Shown: positions 34,181 through 43,199, counted from the first letter of the stretch. The stretch: DNA of 64,000 bases from an uncultured Ruminococcus sp. (GCA_902800795.1 CADCFQ010000006.1:1-64000), one strand, 5' to 3'. A program made the numbers and translations. Notes: a model not told the origin generated them from the letters alone.

Positions 34181-35608
34181 TCATATTAATGCGAACAGAC
34201 ACATAAAGCTTATCAGATATCGTATCCTTGCTTCCCAGATGAGGAGAAACAGTGTGAGCCCCATAAGCGTCAGGCGAAGCACAAAGGAACTCTTTGCCGC
34301 TTCTTCGTTTTTGCAGGCGATAAAAAAGCGCTGGAGCGTAAAAAACATAAGGGCGTACCAGGTTATGAAGGCTATCGAATACCACACACGGCTCTTTAAA
34401 AAGCCCTTCATATAGTGGCCTATCATAAAGGCGCCGTCACGCCAGCTGTAGCTAAGCTTGAATGCAAAGTGCTCGGCTATGCCCATAGCGCCCTGTTCGT
34501 GAAGCTTGTGGTCGAGCCTTTTCATGTCTGCGTTTGCCTTTGCTTCATAGCCCGTGAACGACTTTGTGTAGTAGAAGTCCTCGGGGTTGTAGCCGCCGTT
34601 GCCGTCGGCGCTCATCATCACCCAGTGGACAGGGGGAAAGCGCTTGGCTTCAAGCTCGTCCTTGTCAAGGTCAAGCACCTGTGTGCAGACAAAGGAGATA
34701 AGCATAGCTCCTGCAGCGAACACCGCAAGGAAAACTCCCAGCTGTGCGGCCAGTTTTTTTATCGGCCTTACCGTTATCACGCTGTCTATAACAGCTGCCG
34801 CCGCAAAGATTATGGGAGTGGACTTTATCCGGAATCCCACACTTAGCAGAAGAGCGCTAAGGGCCAGCAGGATAAATCTTTTCTTTCCCTGTTCGTTTCT
34901 CTGTCTCAGCCACAGATAAACGGCTCCCGTGAGCCAGGGCATCGCCATTGTGTCGGTGTAGTATATCACCGCATAGCTTATGAGAGGAGTGAACAGCACC
35001 GCTCTTATGCAGCACACAGCCGCTTTCTGACTGCCGTAAAGGAGCTTTGCACAGAGACAGGTGATAACAAAGGACAGGTCAAGTCCCAGGGTGTTCACAA
35101 AGATGGGGAGTATCCCCTTTATCTCTCCGAAGAGAAGCAGCTCCAGCTTATAAAGGCCGCTTACCATAACAAGCAGTGTGTGGTTGTTGGGGTAAACATA
35201 GAAATAGCTTCTGTGGTGCTCCGGCAGCCCCTCATGCAGGTGAGCCGACCCTTGGGTGACAAGGTTTTTTGCTGCCGTTTCGATATAGGAAAGGTCATGG
35301 AGCTTATCCACATCGCAGATGTAGATAAGAACTATCTGTGCCACAAGAATGAATATCAGTCCGCCGATCATCGTGCGGCGAAAGACCGTTTCGGGGTCGG
35401 AGCTTTTTTCTATGCGCTTTTGCAGTATGTAAAGCCCGTAGGCAAGGACTGCGCCGCCCGCAGCACAGGAAAGTATTCCCAGAGCAACGACGGCCGGGTG
35501 AAAGTTTGCAAGGCCCACTGCGTGATCCCAGGCTCCCCACACCGCAACGATAATAACAAGAGCGAATACCGCCAGGTATATCCTGTCGGTTATTTTGCGA
35601 AACACCAT
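34181..35608 (-). CDS. GT-C fold membrane glycosyltransferase (PMT/GT39-like)
   Basis: A 475-residue polytopic protein with at least ten membrane helices. The first outer loop holds an acidic motif (DVDKLHDLSYIETAAKNL, ~98-115) and HHRSYFYVYPNNHT, as in dolichol/undecaprenyl-phosphate-sugar dependent mannosyltransferases. A second outer region (~320-390) is rich in Asp, Tyr and Lys. It likely moves a lipid-linked sugar onto a surface glycan or protein; donor and acceptor are unknown. It starts one base after the alaX stop, so the two share a transcript despite unrelated roles. Confidence 0.75.
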   Translation of the reverse strand: MVFRKITDRIYLAVFALVIIVAVWGAWDHAVGLANFHPAVVALGILSCAAGGAVLAYGLYILQKRIEKSSDPETVFRRTMIGGLIFILVAQIVLIYICDVDKLHDLSYIETAAKNLVTQGSAHLHEGLPEHHRSYFYVYPNNHTLLVMVSGLYKLELLLFGEIKGILPIFVNTLGLDLSFVITCLCAKLLYGSQKAAVCCIRAVLFTPLISYAVIYYTDTMAMPWLTGAVYLWLRQRNEQGKKRFILLALSALLLSVGFRIKSTPIIFAAAAVIDSVITVRPIKKLAAQLGVFLAVFAAGAMLISFVCTQVLDLDKDELEAKRFPPVHWVMMSADGNGGYNPEDFYYTKSFTGYEAKANADMKRLDHKLHEQGAMGIAEHFAFKLSYSWRDGAFMIGHYMKGFLKSRVWYSIAFITWYALMFFTLQRFFIACKNEEAAKSSFVLRLTLMGLTLFLLIWEARIRYLISFMCLFALI

Positions 35609-35609
35609 A

Positions 35610-36758
35610 TCAGAGCGTCCCGAAGAGCTTTTCTATAGTTTCTCTGTCGGCGCCTGCGCTGCCCTGTATCATCTGGTCCGAGCCGCCGCCCCGGCCGTTA
35701 AGAGCGGCATTGATCTCCTTGGACTTTGCCCTGAGGGGCAGAGTTTTTGAAGCGATGATGTAGCTGTAGCCCTCGCCCTCTTCACAGAAAACTCCTGCGG
35801 CGCCGTCGGTAAGCTCAACTGCCTTGTTGGCAACAGCTCTCATAGCGTCCCTGCCTATGCCTTTAACAAATACGGTAAAGCTCTTTCCGGACTCGTTTTT
35901 GAGGGAAGCGATTATCTCCTGTGCCTTTTTGTTTTCAATGTCGGTGAGCTTTTTCTTCAGCTCGCTGTTCTCGGCCATAAGCTTCTCGACAAACCCCGTT
36001 ACCTTTTCGGGCTTCGAGGACAGCAGTCTGCAAAGAGCCGACACAGTGTCCATCCTGTCTTTGATAACATCGAAAGCGTCAAGGCCGCAGAGAATGTGTA
36101 CCCTTGTGCCGCCCTTGTAGCTCTCGGCAGAGAGCACACGAACTATGCCGATCTTTCCGGTGGAGGAAAGGTGAGGCGCACAGCAGGCACAGCGGTCGAT
36201 ACCCTCGATAGTAACTATCCTGACGTTCTCCGTCATCTCCAGCTTGCTGCGGTACTGCATTGAGGAAAGGGTCTCGCTGTCGGGATAGGATATGGTTATA
36301 GCGACATCCCGTGCTATGGCTTCGTTGGCTCTTTTTTCACAAAGCGCCAGCTGCTCGTCGGTGATGACACCGTTCAGGTCAAGGGTCACTTCGCTGGAGC
36401 CCAGGTGGAAGCCCACGTTCTCATATCCCAGCATCTCGTGGATGAAGCCCATAAGAAGATGCTCTCCCGAATGGTTCTGCATCCTTCTTAGCCTTATATC
36501 AGCATCGACCCTTCCGTGAACGCTCTCGCCCACAGCAAGGGCGCTGTCACACCTGTGGATGACCTCGCCGTTTTTCTCCACAGTGTCGGTCACCTTTGCG
36601 CTGCCAAGAGTTCCCACATCTCCGGGCTGTCCGCCGCCTTCGGGAAAGAAGGCTGTTTTGTCAAGGATGACCTCATATCCCTTTTTTGTCTGTTCACACG
36701 ATACGACCACCGCATCAAATTCCATAAGTGCGCCGTCGTCAAAAAGCTTCTTCGTCAT
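35610..36758 (-). CDS. Alanyl-tRNA editing protein AlaX (long form with DHHA1 domain)
   Basis: Trans-editing enzyme that hydrolyses mischarged Ser- or Gly-tRNA(Ala). The N-terminal editing core has FFPEGGGQPGD (~37-47) and the zinc-site HSGEHLL (~96-102) with CACCAPHL (~191-198). A coiled coil (~260-290) leads to a DHHA1 domain ending in GRGGGSDQMIQGSA (~355-368). At 382 residues it matches the long AlaX type seen as a free-standing protein in Firmicutes. The start is ATG 36758; AGAAGGAGAAAG lies ahead on the reverse strand. Confidence 0.92.
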   Translation of the reverse strand: MTKKLFDDGALMEFDAVVVSCEQTKKGYEVILDKTAFFPEGGGQPGDVGTLGSAKVTDTVEKNGEVIHRCDSALAVGESVHGRVDADIRLRRMQNHSGEHLLMGFIHEMLGYENVGFHLGSSEVTLDLNGVITDEQLALCEKRANEAIARDVAITISYPDSETLSSMQYRSKLEMTENVRIVTIEGIDRCACCAPHLSSTGKIGIVRVLSAESYKGGTRVHILCGLDAFDVIKDRMDTVSALCRLLSSKPEKVTGFVEKLMAENSELKKKLTDIENKKAQEIIASLKNESGKSFTVFVKGIGRDAMRAVANKAVELTDGAAGVFCEEGEGYSYIIASKTLPLRAKSKEINAALNGRGGGSDQMIQGSAGADRETIEKLFGTL

Positions 36759-36854
36759 TTTACTTTCTCCTTCTGATTATTTCAGCCCATCGCAAGCAGG
36801 GAGGTATATGCTCTCCCGTGTATTACGACAGCCGTATCATAAAAAGCCAAAACA

Positions 36855-36878
36855 CTCTGCCCGTCTGACCGGGCAGAG
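36855..36878. terminator. Terminator after the DUF6171-type gene
   Basis: CTCTGCCCG (36855-36863) pairs perfectly with CGGGCAGAG (36870-36878). Flanking A (left) and T (right) runs let it work in both directions; the reverse-strand operon ends here. Confidence 0.85.
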
Positions 36879-36903
36879 CTTTTCATTAGTTGCCTATACT
36901 ATA

Positions 36904-37164
36904 TTACAGCGTGGGCCCCCATTTGTCAATAGGGCAGTGAGTTTTTTGCTTCAGGGCTCTCAGCTCCACATAGCAGCCGCACTGGCGGCACATAGCGTTT
37001 GCAAGCTCCTCACAGCTGCGGCAGATATCCAGCCGTTCGCTGTAGACCTCATCGCTGACCCTTGCGTCTGGCGGCACTGTTTTGATGTAGTCCTTGAGAC
37101 TCTGCATATATTCATCAAAGTCAAGGTCATCCAGCAGGCAGCGCCTGCATATCTTTTTGTCCAT
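36904..37164 (-). CDS. Small cysteine-rich protein (DUF6171-like)
   Basis: An 86-residue protein with cysteine pairs CRRC (~6-9), CRSC (~48-51), CRQCGC (~58-63) and a late Cys in HCPIDKW. The pattern suggests a zinc-binding or redox fold. It resembles the clostridial DUF6171 family from memory; function is unknown. It starts one base after the pspC stop and is the last gene of the PadR-led operon, just before a strong terminator. Confidence 0.78.
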   Translation of the reverse strand: MDKKICRRCLLDDLDFDEYMQSLKDYIKTVPPDARVSDEVYSERLDICRSCEELANAMCRQCGCYVELRALKQKTHCPIDKWGPTL

Positions 37165-37165
37165 A

Positions 37166-37345
37166 TCAGATCTCGGGGACAAGAATGCAGGCAGCTATAT
37201 AAGCGATAACGCCTGTTCCTGTGCAGCCAAGGATTATAGCCCCTAGTCTTACAACGTTCACGTCGATGTCAAAATAAGCCGCAAGCCCGTTGCAGACACC
37301 TGCGATCATTTTTCCCTGCTTTATCCTGTATAATTTCTTCTGCAT
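37166..37345 (-). CDS. PspC-domain membrane protein
   Basis: A 59-residue PspC domain: KLYRIKQGKMIAGVCNGLAAYFDID (split by family), then one hydrophobic helix ending in CILVPEI. PspC proteins sense or resist envelope stress at the membrane. The true start is CAT 37343-37345 with GGAGGTAA ahead on the reverse strand. A longer open frame upstream is antisense noise over the DUF4097 gene. Part of the PadR operon. Confidence 0.9.
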   Translation of the reverse strand: MQKKLYRIKQGKMIAGVCNGLAAYFDIDVNVVRLGAIILGCTGTGVIAYIAACILVPEI

Positions 37346-37361
37346 TATAGTTACCTCCGTT

Positions 37362-38183
37362 TTATCTGAATTTAAAATCAATGTCTCCCATTCCGACATC
37401 ACACTTGAATCTGATGCCGTCTGTGTTGTTGCTTCCCGAGCCGGAAACGTCTGCGCCCTTGATATAGTAATCAGACCTGTTACCGTCAAGCTCAAAGTCG
37501 TATTCGCACATACCGCCGTCAAAGCTGCTCTCGCCGGTAATGGAACCGGAGTAGTCAAGGTCGCTCATGCCGATATCGAAGCTGCACATATTGAAGGTGC
37601 AGTCCTTGAAGTCGATATCGCTCATACCGCATTCTATCTCTGCGCTGTCTGAAGCTGTGCAGGAATTGAGCACAACTTCGCTCATACCGGTCTCGATACG
37701 GAGCTTCTTGCAATCAAGGTCATAAACATCCGCTTCGCCAAGCCCGAACTCCATTCTTATGGAGGAATACTCCTTCTTAGGAACAAGGATGGTTATCTTC
37801 GGGTTTGTCTTTTTGTTGCCGATATAAGCAAACGCAATGTTTCTTACATTGTCTTTTTCGTCTCCGTAAACATAGAGCCTGCCTTTTTCTGTGCGGCAGT
37901 TCAGGTCATAGGGTATATCCTTGGCTTCTACACTTATTTTATTATCATCTGTGGCCTTTATCTCTATCTCTGCTGCGCCTATCTCAAAGTCCAGCTCTGT
38001 TATCTCGTCGGCATCAAATGTCTTTTCGGCGGAATACTTCTTGACATATTTGTCAAGTCCGCCTTTGCCTATGAGGATGATTCCGGCAGTGAGCATAACA
38101 GCTCCCACTATCAGGAAAACAACGGATGTCCTCAGAAAGAAATTCGGTCTTTTTACATCGCCTGCTGCATCATAATTCGGCAT
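37362..38183 (-). CDS. DUF4097-family membrane-anchored beta-repeat protein
   Basis: A 273-residue protein with one N-terminal helix (VVFLIVGAVMLTAGIILIG, ~21-39). An outer beta-helix-like domain follows in which short strands repeat with phrases such as EIEIKATDD, SSIRMEFGLGEAD, IETGMSEVVLN and GMSDIDFKDC. This is the putative-adhesin DUF4097 family that often follows PadR and DUF1700 genes. Four Cys near the middle may form disulfides. Its start overlaps the preceding small gene by 14 bases. Confidence 0.87.
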   Translation of the reverse strand: MPNYDAAGDVKRPNFFLRTSVVFLIVGAVMLTAGIILIGKGGLDKYVKKYSAEKTFDADEITELDFEIGAAEIEIKATDDNKISVEAKDIPYDLNCRTEKGRLYVYGDEKDNVRNIAFAYIGNKKTNPKITILVPKKEYSSIRMEFGLGEADVYDLDCKKLRIETGMSEVVLNSCTASDSAEIECGMSDIDFKDCTFNMCSFDIGMSDLDYSGSITGESSFDGGMCEYDFELDGNRSDYYIKGADVSGSGSNNTDGIRFKCDVGMGDIDFKFR

Positions 38184-38355
38184 CGTTGTTTACCTCCTTT
38201 TTCTTTCTCCTGCCAAAGAAGCGTATCACCTTTATTATCCCATACACCACTGTGACTCCGCCCAGCAAAAAGCCTGCAAGAAGGCTGCTGAGCACGTTCT
38301 TTTTCTTTGAGACCTTTTCCTCGCTTACGCTTACTGTGTTCTCTGTGCTGTTCAT
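38170..38355 (-). CDS. Small membrane protein of the PadR operon
   Basis: A 61-residue protein with a charged start, one hydrophobic segment (LLAGFLLGGVTVVYGIIKVI, ~25-44) and a basic RRKKK end. No family recognised. It overlaps both neighbours (4 bases with DUF1700, 14 with DUF4097), which supports real, coupled translation. Confidence 0.75.
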   Translation of the reverse strand: MNSTENTVSVSEEKVSKKKNVLSSLLAGFLLGGVTVVYGIIKVIRFFGRRKKKEVNNDAEL

Positions 38356-38981
38356 GCTCTCACCCCCGATAACAGATTATTCAAAGCTGAAGATACTGTG
38401 GATGCGGCCCATTTAACGAACCTTATAACAAGTCTTATCAGCGGAACGAAGATAACTCCGCAAAGGCCGAACATCAGAAATCCTGCGCCGGTAAGAGCAA
38501 GACCCACCGGGGGAACAGTGAACAGGTCTCTTATGCCCTCGATAAGAAGCGCTATGCCTGCAGCGCCGAGCCCCAGCACAGCTGCTCCGAGTCCCACGAT
38601 GATACCGAATGCCGCAGCGACCAGTCCGAAAGCAACGCCTCCCCACACAGGGATAGTTACCACCAGTATGATGAGCAGCAGCATTTTATTTCTTCTCGCC
38701 TGGTCGTCAGCTGCGTTATTGTAATACTGGTCCTGCCGGTTCTGGCCGCCGACAAAGGCTGCCTCCATCTGAAAGCTTCCCGGGTTCCCGGTAAAGGTGC
38801 CGTTCTCGGCAAGTATCTTGCTTCCCAGCTCGGAAGGGCTTCCCAGCCTTTGATATTCTTCCGGTGTGCTGTCCATTATAAAATCGCCGTAAAAGCTCAT
38901 AGCCTCTTCAATGTCCTCTGTGCTCATGCCGTTCTGGAATAGATACTGTCTGAGCGCTACCAAGTATTCAGATCTGTCCAT
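38352..38981 (-). CDS. DUF1700-family membrane protein
   Basis: A 209-residue protein. The N-terminal helical domain (YLVALRQYLFQNGMSTEDIEEAM and SFYGDFI, ~5-35; LGSPSELGSKIL, ~46-57) is the DUF1700 signature. A Gly/Asn/Gln linker leads to about four membrane helices (~100-190). DUF1700 proteins are encoded beside PadR regulators and DUF4097 proteins and are thought to act in envelope stress responses. It overlaps padR by 14 bases. Confidence 0.88.
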   Translation of the reverse strand: MDRSEYLVALRQYLFQNGMSTEDIEEAMSFYGDFIMDSTPEEYQRLGSPSELGSKILAENGTFTGNPGSFQMEAAFVGGQNRQDQYYNNAADDQARRNKMLLLIILVVTIPVWGGVAFGLVAAAFGIIVGLGAAVLGLGAAGIALLIEGIRDLFTVPPVGLALTGAGFLMFGLCGVIFVPLIRLVIRFVKWAASTVSSALNNLLSGVRA

Positions 38982-39300
38982 AATGACTTTCCCCCCTGTT
39001 GTTTAATATCATCTCTACGCTTTGTTTATGCTCTTCCCAATCTCGTCTAAGGCCTCTGAGAGCGACCTTCCCGTTTTCCGTTATGTGGTAATACCTTCTG
39101 TTTCGTCCCATATACTCTTTATCGTATGACTCCAGCAGGCCGTTTTTCATCAGCCGCCTGAGCACAGGATAAAGGGTGGACTCCGAAACGGGAGCACAGT
39201 CTCTTATGTTTTTTGTCAGCTCATACCCATAGGTATCCGACCGCTCCACTACCGAAAGCACAAGGCTGTCAAGCAGCTGAGCACTCAGCGGGAACCCCAT
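38968..39300 (-). CDS. PadR-family transcriptional regulator
   Basis: A 110-residue winged-helix repressor of the small PadR-s2 type: LLDSLVLSVVERSDTYGYELTKNI (split by family), then SESTLYPVLRRLMKNGLLES and the wing RNRRYYHIT. The C-terminal helix (WEEHKQSVEMIL) makes the dimer. The start CAT 39298-39300 has GGAGAG ahead on the reverse strand. It heads its operon, and a palindrome lies over its own promoter, so self-repression is likely. Confidence 0.92.
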   Translation of the reverse strand: MGFPLSAQLLDSLVLSVVERSDTYGYELTKNIRDCAPVSESTLYPVLRRLMKNGLLESYDKEYMGRNRRYYHITENGKVALRGLRRDWEEHKQSVEMILNNRGESHYGQI

Positions 39301-39328
39301 AACATCATCTCTCCTTTCGTGTTCAATA

Positions 39329-39371
39329 ATATTATATGACATATAATATCACACGATATAAAGTTTGTCAA
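39329..39371 (-). promoter_or_regulatory. PadR operon promoter with an overlapping 21-bp palindromic operator
   Basis: Reverse strand: TTGACA (39371-39366), 17-base spacer, TATTAT (39348-39343). The -10 lies inside a perfect palindrome with arms ATATTATAT (39329-39337) and ATATAATAT (39341-39349) around GAC. The remainder of the divergent gap 39301-39609 is AT-rich without a gene. Confidence 0.8.
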
Positions 39372-39544
39372 CCCCTTTTCAAAAATTTTATTATTTAACT
39401 TTTTGTCTTTTAGACATCGACAGTGCCGGGATTTTGTCCCGAGAACATAGCCTGGCTTTTGTGTATATTATTATCTGAAAACGTGCCTGTTCTGACAGCC
39501 GTATCACTGAAAAACAGTTTTTCAAGCTGATCGGGTAAAATGGC

Positions 39545-39573
39545 TTTACTTTTTTTATATATTATGCTATACT
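39545..39573 (+). promoter_or_regulatory. Extended -10 promoter of the ABC-F gene
   Basis: TTTACT (39545-39550), 17-base spacer ending TGC, TATACT (39568-39573). Confidence 0.7.
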
Positions 39574-39609
39574 GATTGTGTATGCAAAAAACAGGTTAGG
39601 AGAGTTAAA

Positions 39610-41226
39610 ATGATAACAGTAAGTAATGTAAGCCTTTCGTTCGGAGGTCAGCTCCTTTTTAAAGATGTTGACCTCAAATTCACCAACGGTAACTGCTACG
39701 GGATCATCGGCGCAAACGGCGCAGGTAAGTCCACTTTTCTGAGGATACTCAACGGCGAGCTTGAACCCACCACAGGCGAGGTGTTCATCTCAAAGGAGGA
39801 CAGGCTGTCCGTCCTCAGACAGGACCACTTCGCTTTCGATGAGTACAATGTGCTCGATACCGTTATAATGGGAAACAAGCGCCTTTATGATATTATGCAG
39901 GAGAAGGACGCCCTTTATGCAAAGGAGGACTTCACCGAGGAGGACGGCGACAGAGCAGGCGTGCTTGAAGCAGAGTTTGCCGAGCTCAACGGCTGGGAGG
40001 CCGAAGCTGACGCATCAAAGCTTCTTCAGGGTCTGGGTCTTCCCGAGGATATCCTTTATTCCCAGATGTCCTCTCTTTCCGGTAACGAGAAGGTCAAGGT
40101 CCTGCTGGCACAGGCTCTCTTCGGCAATCCCGATATCATAATGCTCGACGAGCCTACCAACCACCTGGACATCGACGCTATCCGCTGGCTGGAGGACTTC
40201 CTTGCTGACTACTTCGGAACTGTCCTTGTGGTATCCCACGACAGACACTTCCTCAATAATGTCTGCACTCATATAGTAGATATCGACTATACCAAGATAA
40301 AGATGTATGTCGGAAACTATGAGTTCTGGTATGAGTCTTCACAGCTGATGCAGAGACTTATGAAGAACCAGCAGAAGAAAAACGAAGACAAGATAAAAGA
40401 GCTCCAGGAGTTTATAAACCGCTTCTCGGCAAACAAGTCGAAGTCCCGTCAGGCAACGGCGAGAAGAAAGCTCCTTGATAAGATAAGCCTGGAGGAGATC
40501 CCGGCGTCTTCGAGAAAGTATCCCTTTGTACAGTTCACGATGGACCGTGACCTCGGAAAGGACATCCTTAAAGTAAACGGCGTTTCAAAGACCGTCGACG
40601 GGGTCAAGCTTCTCAACAACGTTTCCTTCACACTTTCAAGGACCGACAAGGTGGCCTTCATCTCCGAGAACGAGCAGGCTGTAACAGCTCTGTTCAAGAT
40701 ACTCGCCGAGGAAGAGGAGCCGGATGAGGGAAGCATAAAGTGGGGAGTGTCCACTTCACGCTCCTATTTCCCCGTGGACAACTCGAAGTATTTCAACGGC
40801 CACACCGAGTCGATAGTTGATTGGATAAGACCCTATTCCCAGTCCGAGGTAACAGACACCTATTTAAGAGGTTTCCTCGGAAAAATGCTTTTCTCGGGAG
40901 ACGAGATATACAAGCCTGTCGAGGTCCTTTCCGGAGGCGAGAAGGTAAGATGTATGTTCTCGAGGATGATGCTGTTCGGCTCCAACGTTATCATGCTTGA
41001 CAGACCCACCAACCACCTTGACCTGGAGTCGATAACGGCTGTGAACAACGCTATGGTGGATTTCAAGGGCGTAGTTATCTTTGCGTCCCACGACCACGAG
41101 ATAGTCCAGACGGTGGCCAACCGTGTGATAGAGATAACCCCTGACGGCTGCATCGACAGGATGGGCACCTATGATGAGTTCCTTGACTGGAGAAGAGAAC
41201 ACGGAATGAGGTCATTTATAGAATGA
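39610..41226 (+). CDS. ABC-F ATPase (YbiT-like) with one degenerate ATP site
   Basis: Soluble ribosome-associated ABC-F protein of 538 residues with two ATPase domains and the charged inter-domain linker (~245-300). Domain 1 has Walker A GANGAGKST and Walker B IIMLDEPTNHLD, but its signature reads LSGNEK. Domain 2 has a good signature LSGGEK, but Walker A is replaced by ISENEQAVT (no Lys) and Walker B reads LDRPTNHLD (catalytic Glu to Arg). The two composite sites are therefore one intact and one degenerate. Family members regulate translation or give antibiotic protection; which applies here is open. The next gene overlaps by four bases. Confidence 0.9.
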   Translation: MITVSNVSLSFGGQLLFKDVDLKFTNGNCYGIIGANGAGKSTFLRILNGELEPTTGEVFISKEDRLSVLRQDHFAFDEYNVLDTVIMGNKRLYDIMQEKDALYAKEDFTEEDGDRAGVLEAEFAELNGWEAEADASKLLQGLGLPEDILYSQMSSLSGNEKVKVLLAQALFGNPDIIMLDEPTNHLDIDAIRWLEDFLADYFGTVLVVSHDRHFLNNVCTHIVDIDYTKIKMYVGNYEFWYESSQLMQRLMKNQQKKNEDKIKELQEFINRFSANKSKSRQATARRKLLDKISLEEIPASSRKYPFVQFTMDRDLGKDILKVNGVSKTVDGVKLLNNVSFTLSRTDKVAFISENEQAVTALFKILAEEEEPDEGSIKWGVSTSRSYFPVDNSKYFNGHTESIVDWIRPYSQSEVTDTYLRGFLGKMLFSGDEIYKPVEVLSGGEKVRCMFSRMMLFGSNVIMLDRPTNHLDLESITAVNNAMVDFKGVVIFASHDHEIVQTVANRVIEITPDGCIDRMGTYDEFLDWRREHGMRSFIE

Positions 41227-41663
41227 GCCGCAAAAACTACAGCAATATAACCGTCCGCCCTTATGAAGAGCAGGACCTGGAAAAAATAACGGCGATATGG
41301 AACGAGAGCTTTGGCAGTAAGCTTTCCCCGGAGCAAGCAGCGAGCTTCTTTTCGGCGCAGATATACTGCGGTGCGGCTGAATTTAAAGGAGAGGTGTCGG
41401 GAGTCTATATCCTGCGCTCAGGCAGCAGCGGCACGGTGGCAAAGGCTGTGTATGCTGTTGCAAAGGCTGTGAGAGGAAAGGGTGTCGGCCGTGTTATGGC
41501 CGAGCATTCGCTGTTCATAGCAAAGAGAAAGGGCTTCACCGTGCTGGAGCTTGAAAACGTGGCCGCTTCAAACAGAGCGGCGCTGGCTCTGTATAATAAG
41601 CTCGGATTTGAGAGCAAGAACACAGACGATGAGGGCAGGATAGTTTTCTGTCACAGGCTCTGA
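41223..41663 (+). CDS. GNAT-family N-acetyltransferase
   Basis: A 146-residue GNAT fold. The acetyl-CoA loop is VRGKGVGRVMAEHS (RxxGxG type, ~79-92), preceded by the expected strand AVYAVAKAV and followed by ENVAASNRAALALYNKLGF, the conserved motif of RimI-like enzymes. Substrate unknown. The ATGA overlap with the ABC-F gene implies coupling. Confidence 0.88.
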   Translation: MSRKNYSNITVRPYEEQDLEKITAIWNESFGSKLSPEQAASFFSAQIYCGAAEFKGEVSGVYILRSGSSGTVAKAVYAVAKAVRGKGVGRVMAEHSLFIAKRKGFTVLELENVAASNRAALALYNKLGFESKNTDDEGRIVFCHRL

Positions 41664-41685
41664 GAAATGATATGGAGGAATAAAG

Positions 41686-43197
41686 ATGTTAAAGCCTGCA
41701 AGTATTTTCAGCAATGATATGGTGCTGCAAAGAGACAAGAACATAGCTGTCTGGGGCAGGGGCGAGAACGGCCGCACGGTCAGCGTAAGCATAAACGGCG
41801 TCAGCCGCAGGGGCATTGTCAGGGACGGCGAGTGGAATGTAACGCTTCCGCCTATGGCTGCCGGCGGCGACTATGAGATGACCGTGACAGACGGCACCGA
41901 CACCGTGACATTTTACCGTGTTGCGATCGGCGAGGTGTGGCTCTGCGGCGGACAGTCGAATATGGAGCTGGAGCTCCAGAACGCAAAGGGCGGCAAGGAG
42001 ATACTCGAGACCCTGACGCCTGACTGCGGAGTAAGATTTTATTACACCCAGAAAAACGGATATAAGAACGAAAAGTTTTATCACGATGAAGAGAACTCCG
42101 CCTGGTCACAGGCTGGCAGGGAGCAGTCAAGAGCCTGGAGCGCCGTCGGCTTCCACTTTGGCGTGAAGCTGGCAAAGGAGCTGGGAGTGACCGTTGGTCT
42201 TATCGGCTGCAACTGGGGCGGCACCTCGGCAAGCGCCTGGGTGGACAGGCAGACTCTTGAAGCCGACAGCAGGATAAGAAGCTACATAGATGAATATGAC
42301 GAGAAGATAAAGGGCAAGTCTCTGGAGGAGCAGGCAAAGGAGTACTCCGAATATGAGGAGTATGACCGCAAGTGGAACGAGAGATCAGCCGAGGTCTATA
42401 AGAACGAGCCCGGAGCTTCCTGGGACAGAGTCCAGGAGCTTTGCGGCAAAAACCTGTGGCCGGGACCCATGTGTGAACTCAATCCCTTCCGCCCTGCCGG
42501 ACTTTTTGACACCATGCTCATGCGTGTGTGCCCCTATACCCTAAGAGGGTTCCTCTATTATCAGGGCGAGTCTGACGACCACAAGCCCGACAGCTATTAT
42601 GAACTGTTCTCGGCGCTTATAAAGCTCTGGAGAACAAAATGGGGAGATGACGACCTTCCGTTCGTGCTCACTCAGCTGCCGATGTTCAAGTATAAAAACG
42701 ACCCCGATTACAAGCACTGGGCTAAGATCCGTTCGGCACAGGACAGGGCTTTCAGAACAGTGAAAAACACAGGCATGGCAGTGATCCTTGACTGCGGCGA
42801 GCTTGACAACATCCACCCGACAGACAAAAAGCCGGTGGGCGAAAGGCTTTGTCTCCAGGCCGAGAGCCTGGTCTACGGTATGGATGTGGACGCCTTCGGG
42901 CCTATGCTCGAGAGAGCTGTTTTCGATGGCGGCAAGGCAGTGCTGACACTGAAATATAACGACGGGCTTGAGATAAGAGGCGACGGCTCGGGCTTTGAGC
43001 TGGCAGGCGAGGACGGCGAGTTCAAAGCGGCAAAGGCAGAGATAAGTGACGGCAGGGTCATCCTTGTCAGCGATGAGGTCAGCGAGCCTGTGTATGCGGC
43101 TTACTGCTGGACAAACTACGGTGAAGTGAATGTCTATAACAAAGCAGGCATACCCCTTGCGCCGTTCAACACATATACCGAGAGGCACAGGAGGTAA
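41686..43197 (+). CDS. SGNH esterase, sialate O-acetylesterase-like, cytoplasmic
   Basis: A 503-residue carbohydrate esterase. An N-terminal Ig-like sandwich (~1-80) precedes the SGNH core: Ser in GEVWLCGGQSNME (~84-96), Asn in GCNWGGTSASAW, and the catalytic Asp-His in DNIHPTDKKPVGERL (~363-377). A C-terminal beta domain follows. The family removes O-acetyl groups from sugars such as sialic acid or xylan. No signal peptide is visible, so it likely acts on imported oligosaccharides. Ribosome site GGAGG precedes ATG 41686. Confidence 0.87.
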   Translation: MLKPASIFSNDMVLQRDKNIAVWGRGENGRTVSVSINGVSRRGIVRDGEWNVTLPPMAAGGDYEMTVTDGTDTVTFYRVAIGEVWLCGGQSNMELELQNAKGGKEILETLTPDCGVRFYYTQKNGYKNEKFYHDEENSAWSQAGREQSRAWSAVGFHFGVKLAKELGVTVGLIGCNWGGTSASAWVDRQTLEADSRIRSYIDEYDEKIKGKSLEEQAKEYSEYEEYDRKWNERSAEVYKNEPGASWDRVQELCGKNLWPGPMCELNPFRPAGLFDTMLMRVCPYTLRGFLYYQGESDDHKPDSYYELFSALIKLWRTKWGDDDLPFVLTQLPMFKYKNDPDYKHWAKIRSAQDRAFRTVKNTGMAVILDCGELDNIHPTDKKPVGERLCLQAESLVYGMDVDAFGPMLERAVFDGGKAVLTLKYNDGLEIRGDGSGFELAGEDGEFKAAKAEISDGRVILVSDEVSEPVYAAYCWTNYGEVNVYNKAGIPLAPFNTYTERHRR

Positions 43198-43199
43198 GA

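Noticed and set aside
37346..37558. N-terminal extension of the PspC protein
   Set aside because: It is antisense-like sequence over the DUF4097 gene; the start at 37345 has a good ribosome site and gives a complete PspC domain.
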